From Actinomadura spongiicola (lineage in GTDB: Bacteria; Actinomycetota; Actinomycetes; Streptosporangiales; Streptosporangiaceae), in the NCBI RefSeq assembly GCF_003432485.1, contig NZ_QVNQ01000006.1:477430-541429 (forward strand): 64,000 nt of DNA, in the 5' to 3' direction. The translations under genes were made by a program, and so were the position numbers. The notes under the pieces are model-generated. The model was given only the letters and a program-made list of their open reading frames with translations, had not been told where the DNA came from and searched no databases. Every line of letters starts with the position of its first letter. The stretch's first letter is position 1. Below, piece after piece: positions 59,615 to 64,000 of the stretch.

Positions 59615-59931
59615 GCCGCCCGCCCAGAGGTGACCAGAGCCAGCAGCGCGACCAGTTCGGGGTCACAGCGGTGGGTGTCGGCCCAGTCGTCGACCTCCCC
59701 GGCCTGGGGCGAAGCGAACGACTCGGCGCACCGCTGGCACCGGGCGACGTGCAGAGAACGGATGTCATCCCACTCGACTCCGACCGGCCACACATCCCAG
59801 GACGACACCGACCCCGACCAGGACGAACCCGAGGACGATGACACCGAGGACCCGGACGGGGAGGACGGCACGACGACGAACCGGGGACGCGGACGGGGAC
59901 GGGGACGAAGGACACGGACGCGGGCGACCAT
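59611..59931 (-). CDS. Ser-rich protein with zinc-type motif
   Basis: A 106-aa protein: a basic start, a low-complexity Ser/Gly stretch (SSPSGSSVSSSSGSSWSGSV) and a C-terminal CQRCAESF ... THRC pattern that could bind zinc. GGAGG lies 4 nt before the ATG. The stop overlaps the DUF2637 gene (ATGA). Unknown function in the transfer operon. Confidence 0.6.
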   Translation of the reverse strand: MVARVRVLRPRPRPRPRFVVVPSSPSGSSVSSSSGSSWSGSVSSWDVWPVGVEWDDIRSLHVARCQRCAESFASPQAGEVDDWADTHRCDPELVALLALVTSGRAA

Positions 59932-60035
59932 CGGACCTCCAAGGGACGGTTTCGGGCATGGATCGGATAGGGACCTGGCGTGATGGGTGGCTCACACCGA
60001 GCCGGAAGAAGGGGAGGGAAAGGGAGCCGGGCCGG

Positions 60036-61373
60036 TTACGCGGCCGGTCGCACGGTCGGGACGGAGTTGATGAGCGTGTCCCAGTCCGGGGTCAGGTGGG
60101 CGTAGTCACGGGCCGCTTGTTCGGCCGCCGATTCGGGGACGTACACCGACCGGGCACGCTGCCAGGAGCCGTCTTGACCGGCCACCACACACACCCCCGG
60201 CGTCTCCGCCGGTATCGCGCGGGCCACGTCCAACGCGGCCGGGTCAAGGTCGCCGAGGGTCATGTTCGCCGTCTCCGGATCGTTGACCCGGTGACACACC
60301 CGCCCCGACAGTTGTGCCCGTAGCGCGGTGACGCCGGGCCCCAGGTCAGAGCCGATGCGTTGGCCGCAGACGACGAGGTAGACCGCGAACGCCCGCCCCA
60401 GTTGCGCCAGCCGCAGCAGGGCCGTAGCCGTCCTGGCCACCTCATCCTTCTCCGACTTGTCCGCCATCAGGAACAACTCGGCGACCTCATCGACCAGCAC
60501 GACGACGGGAATCCGCCGGAGCGCTTCGGGCAACGTCCAGACGTTGCGCGCCCCGTTCTCACGACACAGCGCCATCCGGTTTTCCACTTCGCCCACCAGG
60601 TCAGACAGCAGGTCGACGGACTCTTTGCGCGTCGTGGCCAGCGCCGACAACCGAGGCGCGTACGGAGTGAACTCCACACCACCCTTGAGATCGAACCCGA
60701 CCAACGCCACCGGCTGAGGAGCCAGACCCTTGATCAGGGCGTTGGCAAGGTTGGATTTGCCCGACTGAGTCGCCCCTGCGTTGAGCCAGTGCGGCATCAC
60801 ACGAAAGTCGATCACCCAGTCGTGTCCGTTCTCCAGCCTGCCGGGCCGCACCCGCAGCAACTCGCCCGTCTCCGGCTCGGTGACCACGTCCACCAGCGGG
60901 TCACGCAGGGTCGCCCACAGCGTCACGAACCCGGGCTGCACATCGACCACCCGCACCGAGTGAACCCGCCACGCGTGCGCGATGCCCTCAGCCGCCTTCT
61001 CGTAGTCCTCGGGCACCTGTCCGTCATGCAGCCGAAGCCGCACCCGCCAGCCGAGCCGGGTAGGCCGTAGCAGACCCAGGCGGGGAGCCCGCTCGACATC
61101 GACGCGCCGCACCCGCCGCTTCTGCACGACGGTCGCCGTGGACCGGGACGCGGCCCCGACGACCGGGACGGCATCCAGCGTGAGCCGGAACCGCTGCCGC
61201 TTACGGGTCAACCGGCAGCCGGACGAGACGTGATGCCACGTCAAGTACACCGACACCGCACGGGTCGGGAACTCGACGCCGTACCAGAACGACACCGGGT
61301 GCCACCTGCGCCAGGCCCAGAGCCTGACCGCCGCAACTGCCAGGGCCCCGAGCACCACCACCATGTCACTCAT
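60036..61373 (-). CDS. traB: FtsK/SpoIIIE-type DNA translocase TraB
   Basis: A 445-aa ATPase. The N-terminus has a hydrophobic segment for membrane attachment. Walker A is GATQSGKSNLANALIK and Walker B VVVLVDEVAELF. AQLSGRVCHRVNDPETANMT is typical of FtsK-like transfer proteins. A single such hexameric pump moves double-stranded DNA between mycelia in pSAM2-type elements. It is intact, unlike int and repSA. Confidence 0.9.
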   Translation of the reverse strand: MSDMVVVLGALAVAAVRLWAWRRWHPVSFWYGVEFPTRAVSVYLTWHHVSSGCRLTRKRQRFRLTLDAVPVVGAASRSTATVVQKRRVRRVDVERAPRLGLLRPTRLGWRVRLRLHDGQVPEDYEKAAEGIAHAWRVHSVRVVDVQPGFVTLWATLRDPLVDVVTEPETGELLRVRPGRLENGHDWVIDFRVMPHWLNAGATQSGKSNLANALIKGLAPQPVALVGFDLKGGVEFTPYAPRLSALATTRKESVDLLSDLVGEVENRMALCRENGARNVWTLPEALRRIPVVVLVDEVAELFLMADKSEKDEVARTATALLRLAQLGRAFAVYLVVCGQRIGSDLGPGVTALRAQLSGRVCHRVNDPETANMTLGDLDPAALDVARAIPAETPGVCVVAGQDGSWQRARSVYVPESAAEQAARDYAHLTPDWDTLINSVPTVRPAA

Positions 61374-61387
61374 CGCCGGACCGCCGC

Positions 61388-61750
61388 TCAGGCCACGTCC
61401 GCCGCAGCGGACGAGTCAACGGCACCGGCCGCAGACACCGGCACGATCCGGTCGGCGCGGAAGGCCACACCCCACCGCTTCTCACCCCCGAGAACCGCCT
61501 CCCACGGGAACGCCACCAGCCCGACCGGGGTCACGATCTCCCCGATCGTCACCGACTGATCCCCCGCCACCGCCACATTGAGCAGCTCGACACGGCCCGT
61601 GGCATCGGCGACCGACAACCCGACCGTGAACACCGTCTGCCCGTTGCGGTCGGTCTTGACCTCTCCTGTCTCCTGACTGACCAGCTTGGGCCGCGGCGGG
61701 GACACGCACACGAAGGTCATGGCGGAGATGTCGACAGGAATGTTGCGCAT
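61388..61750 (-). CDS. conserved element protein upstream of traB
   Basis: A 120-aa beta-rich soluble protein (KTDRNGQTVFTVGLSVADAT, GRVELLNVAVAGDQSV). It is found immediately before traB in many actinomycete elements; function unknown. GAGAGG lies about 10 nt before the ATG. The 315-bp gap upstream carries hairpins and GTACT boxes that may control the transfer operon. Confidence 0.72.
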   Translation of the reverse strand: MRNIPVDISAMTFVCVSPPRPKLVSQETGEVKTDRNGQTVFTVGLSVADATGRVELLNVAVAGDQSVTIGEIVTPVGLVAFPWEAVLGGEKRWGVAFRADRIVPVSAAGAVDSSAAADVA

Positions 61751-62065
61751 GCTGAGTACACCTCTCGTTCGCCTGATGAGCAGGCGTTACGGAACCGAGG
61801 GAGTCACGCGCCAGCAGGACGAACGAGGTAGCATCGAAGCGCCAACTAGGGTGCTAACCGCATCCGGCCTGGGCGGGTCTCCCGCTCAGGCCACTTTCAT
61901 ATGTGGCCTGTTTTGCCGTCCAAGAGCGGCCTTCCCGCCCCTGAAACGCGAAGAGCGTTCGTGTTGGGCCTTCACCTCCATCAGGAGTGCTTCAGCGTCA
62001 ACACGAACGCTACCCAGTACTCAGAGTTTTCGCTAGTACTTCTAGTACTAGGACACGTACTTTTT
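61751..62065. promoter_or_regulatory. control region of the transfer operon
   Basis: No supported gene. Two hairpins overlap at their edge: 61866-61892 (12-nt arms, one mismatch) and 61888-61909 (AGGCCAC/GTGGCCT), the latter followed by TTTT on the plus strand. Four GTACT boxes lie at 62016-62061, two of them within CTAGTA-N7-TACTAG. The segment 62000-62065 is much richer in AT than its neighbours, fitting a promoter/operator. Confidence 0.55.
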
Positions 62066-63268
62066 CTACGCGCCCACCCTGTCGGCGAGTTCTCGCAGGT
62101 CAGAGGAGGGGGGATCCTGCATGGTCAGTAGATCGGACACGACCTGACGCACGATTCGGTGGTTCCTTATCTGCTCCGGCGTGATCGACTCGGCGTCCAG
62201 CAGAGCCGCAACGGCCTCATCGACCTGACGCCGCTGGGCGTGGGCACGCGCCAAGTCGATTTGCAGCCGCGCCCGACGCTCCGCCGACAGCGTCGAGGCG
62301 TCCACCTCGGCCCCGACCCGGAGCGCATGACCGGCGTCCCCCACCTCAACCGCCACGGCGACCTCATGGAGAACGACGTTCGCCGGACCGAACTCGGTGT
62401 TGTAGTCGTTACGACCATCTCCGAGCCGTTCGGCAACCTCCCGAGCCCGCGCTAGATGCTCATAGGCAAGGTCCGCCTGATTAAGCCGGGAAGCGACCAC
62501 AGCCCGTTGCAGTGTCAGCCCACCCCACAAAGACATGGCCTCTTGCCTGCCCTGGTCGACCAGGAACCACAGCGCCTCGGCAGCCGTCCGAGCGTTCTCC
62601 TCCGCCTGCTCGAAGTGCCGCGCCCCAAGGAAGACGAACCCGAGCCGGAAGGCACCGGCCGCCATCATCAGCGCGTCTCCCGCACGCTCGCCCGCCACGA
62701 TGGCCCGGTCGGCGGCGATCCAGGCCGCCTCTGGTTCACCAAGCTTGGACAGCGCCGCCGAACACGCCTGATACGTCACCGCCAGCAGATCGAACAACTC
62801 TGCGCGCCGCTCTTCCGGCGCCGACCGCACCGCGGACTCAAGCGCTGGCACCAGGCCCCGCAGCAAGTCCGCCAACTCGACGTACTTGCTCTCATGGGCC
62901 AGTTCCCAGGCGCGATCCACCCGCGGCTTGATCTCTGCCGTGGGTGGGACGGGAGCTGAATGCAGCATGGCCCGCAGCGAGTGAGCACCCGACAAGACCA
63001 GCCGCAGACCAGCCGACCCGGGCAGTTCCTCCGCCGACGCTGCCACCACCGGAGCCTCAGCCGCCAACTCCGACAGCGGCAGTTCAAGCGCTTCGGCGAC
63101 CTTCTCCAAGACCGACATCCGGTCGACCTTGCGCACGCCGCGTTCGACCTGCGAGACCCAGGCCACCGACCGATCGATCAACCGCGCCAGCTCAGGCTGA
63201 GACAGCCCCCGCCGCTTGCGTTCTTGAGCGATGCGCCGCCCGAGAGCCCGCTGATACTCAGTGCTCAC
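62066..63268 (-). CDS. XRE regulator with TPR-like C-terminus
   Basis: A 400-aa regulator. An N-terminal Cro/CI helix-turn-helix (about residues 10-65: RRIAQERKRRGLSQPELARL, IDRSVAWVSQVERGVRKVDR) is followed by some 300 residues of helical TPR-like repeats (AYEHLARAREVAERLGDGRN, RLQIDLARAHAQRRQVDEAV). Such proteins often sense peptides or small molecules and repress element transfer. GTG 63268 overlaps the stop of the ABM gene. GTACT clusters at both its ends are probable binding sites. Confidence 0.83.
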   Translation of the reverse strand: MSTEYQRALGRRIAQERKRRGLSQPELARLIDRSVAWVSQVERGVRKVDRMSVLEKVAEALELPLSELAAEAPVVAASAEELPGSAGLRLVLSGAHSLRAMLHSAPVPPTAEIKPRVDRAWELAHESKYVELADLLRGLVPALESAVRSAPEERRAELFDLLAVTYQACSAALSKLGEPEAAWIAADRAIVAGERAGDALMMAAGAFRLGFVFLGARHFEQAEENARTAAEALWFLVDQGRQEAMSLWGGLTLQRAVVASRLNQADLAYEHLARAREVAERLGDGRNDYNTEFGPANVVLHEVAVAVEVGDAGHALRVGAEVDASTLSAERRARLQIDLARAHAQRRQVDEAVAALLDAESITPEQIRNHRIVRQVVSDLLTMQDPPSSDLRELADRVGA

Positions 63269-63584
63269 CGCAACCGTCCGTTCCCTTGCCTGCCTGAAGG
63301 TCCAACCAGTCGACCTCCACAGAGGCCAGCAACTCCTCACGGGCGCCGAGGAACCGCTTGACGTGCTCCTGATCCTCGTGGGCATCGAAGGCCGCCCGGT
63401 CCCGGTACAGCTCATAGAAGATCCGCTGAAGAGGATGCCCGTCGACCCTATGCACCGCATAGATCAGCGTGCCTGGTTCTTGCGTCTCGATCTTTCCGAT
63501 CGTCTCGCCCACCAGCTCATCGAACGCGTCAGCACTCGCCTCGTCCTTGCAGGTGAACCGGACCACCAAGCCGAACATCGGCAC
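63258..63584 (-). CDS. antibiotic biosynthesis monooxygenase (ABM) domain protein
   Basis: A 108-aa ABM/quinol monooxygenase-like ferredoxin-fold protein: VVRFTCKDEASADAFDELVG, TLIYAVHRVDGHPLQRIFYE, LYRDRAAFDAHEDQEHVKRF. It is first in an operon with the XRE/TPR regulator, 11-bp overlap. It could act on, or bind, the regulator's ligand; this is inferred from position. Confidence 0.83.
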   Translation of the reverse strand: MPMFGLVVRFTCKDEASADAFDELVGETIGKIETQEPGTLIYAVHRVDGHPLQRIFYELYRDRAAFDAHEDQEHVKRFLGAREELLASVEVDWLDLQAGKGTDGCGEH

Positions 63585-63610
63585 CCTCCTTCGTCGACCT
63601 CCACAAGACC

Positions 63611-63672
63611 AGTACTTATTGTGCGGCGCAAGTACGGCAAGTGGCTTGTACTTTAAGTACTATACTCGTACT
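63611..63672. promoter_or_regulatory. GTACT operator cluster before ABM/XRE operon
   Basis: AGTACT, AGTACG, TGTACT, AGTACT and CGTACT occur within 62 bp. GTACTTTAAGTAC (63648-63660) is a perfect palindrome, and GTACTT-N12-AAGTAC (63612-63635) is a second inverted pair. The same boxes recur at 62016-62061. Likely sites of the XRE repressor. Confidence 0.6.
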
Positions 63673-63768
63673 TTGAATATCAATCACCAGCCACAGCGCT
63701 TCTGACCAGCAAGATCACAAGTAGAACCCCACCTCAAACAACCCCGCGAGGATGACCGAAGGACCCCG

Positions 63769-63885
63769 ATGACTGTTCCGCCAAGTCTCCCGACACCGGA
63801 CGCAAACCCACGCAACAGCCAACGCGAGGGGGACGCGTTTCAGGCCCTGATAGCAGCCCTGGGCCAACGTGGCCTAGATCGTTGA
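63769..63885 (+). CDS. short protein, probably truncated by IS
   Basis: A 38-codon frame (MTVPPSLPTPDANPRNSQRE ... FQALIAALGQRGLDR) with GAAGGA about 6 nt before the ATG. It is divergent from the ABM gene. The last residues coincide with the probable end of an IS element, so a longer gene was probably cut here. Function unknown. Confidence 0.45.
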   Translation: MTVPPSLPTPDANPRNSQREGDAFQALIAALGQRGLDR

Positions 63886-63906
63886 TGGGAGTTGTTGGGT
63901 TCTTGT

Positions 63907-64000
63907 CAGTGGTCGTAGGGGATCAGTGACCGTTTGACCGGGGCGTCGATCAGCCAGTTGTGCCAGATTGCGGCGTTGAGCGCGCAGATGCGCTGGCACA
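63907..64000 (-). mobile_element. 3' end of IS transposase (partial)
   Basis: The minus-strand frame entering from the window edge reads CQRICALNAAIWHNWLIDAP, then VKRSLIPYDH and TGA. This matches the C-terminus typical of IS982-type transposases of Streptomyces and relatives. The IS end probably lies near 63872-63890 (CTAGATCGTTGATGGGAG). Most of the element is outside the window. Confidence 0.7.

Larger units (their letters stand above)
55111..64000. mobile_element. AICE-type integrative element (decayed), right end outside window
   Basis: From the tRNA-Thr 3' end rightward the genes are int, xis, repSA, small membrane/zinc proteins, SpdB-like protein, TraB translocase and regulators, nearly all on the minus strand. 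This is the layout of actinomycete integrative and conjugative elements that transfer double-stranded DNA through a single FtsK-like protein (pSAM2 type). int has an in-frame stop and repSA a frameshift. No second copy of the tRNA 3' end is visible before 64000, and an IS element starts near 63.88 kb. Confidence 0.82.

Noticed and set aside
59765..59995. 76-aa minus-strand frame with a hydrophobic C-terminus
   Set aside because: Overlaps most of the better supported gene at 59611-59931, which has a GGAGG site and a coupled stop. It could still be a real small membrane protein, but I cannot support both.
1..64000. CRISPR arrays, rRNA genes, further tRNAs
   Set aside because: No regularly spaced repeats and no rRNA sequence were seen. 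Only one tRNA cloverleaf was recognised by eye.

Overview
The window is chromosomal DNA of a high-GC actinomycete. The evidence is GC-rich codon use with many GTG/TTG starts, a mycothiol gene (mshA), a CarD regulator, SenX3/RegX3-PhoU, an HbhA-type locus, and an integrated element of the pSAM2/AICE type. Gene content fits Thermomonosporaceae (Actinomadura-like), but that family placement is inference. At least a dozen genes carry a TANNNT hexamer 6-8 nt before the start codon, which suggests many leaderless mRNAs.

Layout. 1-10 kb: NUDIX hydrolase, asparaginase, two related small membrane proteins flanking a GntR/MFS pair, a DUF2207 membrane protein divergent from a secreted zinc metallopeptidase, the conserved XRE-hbhA-DUF2516 cluster, and an AlaX editing protein. 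10-20 kb is a secretion and conflict region: a small exported protein coupled to a catalytically dead trypsin fold fused to lectin domains, an unknown 300-aa protein, a 1360-aa polymorphic toxin (ALF repeats, Ala-rich coils, HINT domain, BECR-like C-terminus), and a BNR beta-propeller. A roughly 150-bp structured repeat family lies at 20.0-20.3 kb and again at 29.6-29.8 kb. 20-31.5 kb: an unusual ECF sigma operon with a 40-aa membrane peptide, then gpmA-ybjN-mshA, a run of single enzymes (SDRs, methyltransferase, macro-domain hydrolase, LigB dioxygenase/MarR pair), and an AlkZ-like/TetR pair.

31.7-47 kb: a broken beta-helix gene; trpS behind a trp attenuator with an 8-aa leader peptide; MarR plus drug-efflux MFS; BlaI/M56; a NarL-type two-component pair; a GT87 glycosyltransferase; a VapBC-like module; phoU/senX3/regX3; a lipoprotein; a thioredoxin-like membrane protein; carD and ispF (ispD is not between them). 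47-55 kb: fumarylacetoacetase operon, a DUF2637 protein, cysS, rlmB, an EamA exporter and a YCII protein.

55-64 kb: tRNA-Thr(TGT), directly followed by an integrative element: int, xis, repSA, small membrane/zinc proteins, SpdB-like protein, TraB translocase, and an XRE/ABM regulator pair framed by GTACT operator clusters. Both int (in-frame TAA) and repSA (+1 in a C8 run) are broken as written, so the element looks decayed. An IS transposase 3' end closes the window, so the far attachment site is not visible.

The best candidates for new biology are the polymorphic toxin locus with its CRP-like site, the ECF operon with its micropeptide, the dispersed hairpin repeat family, and the trpS attenuator.
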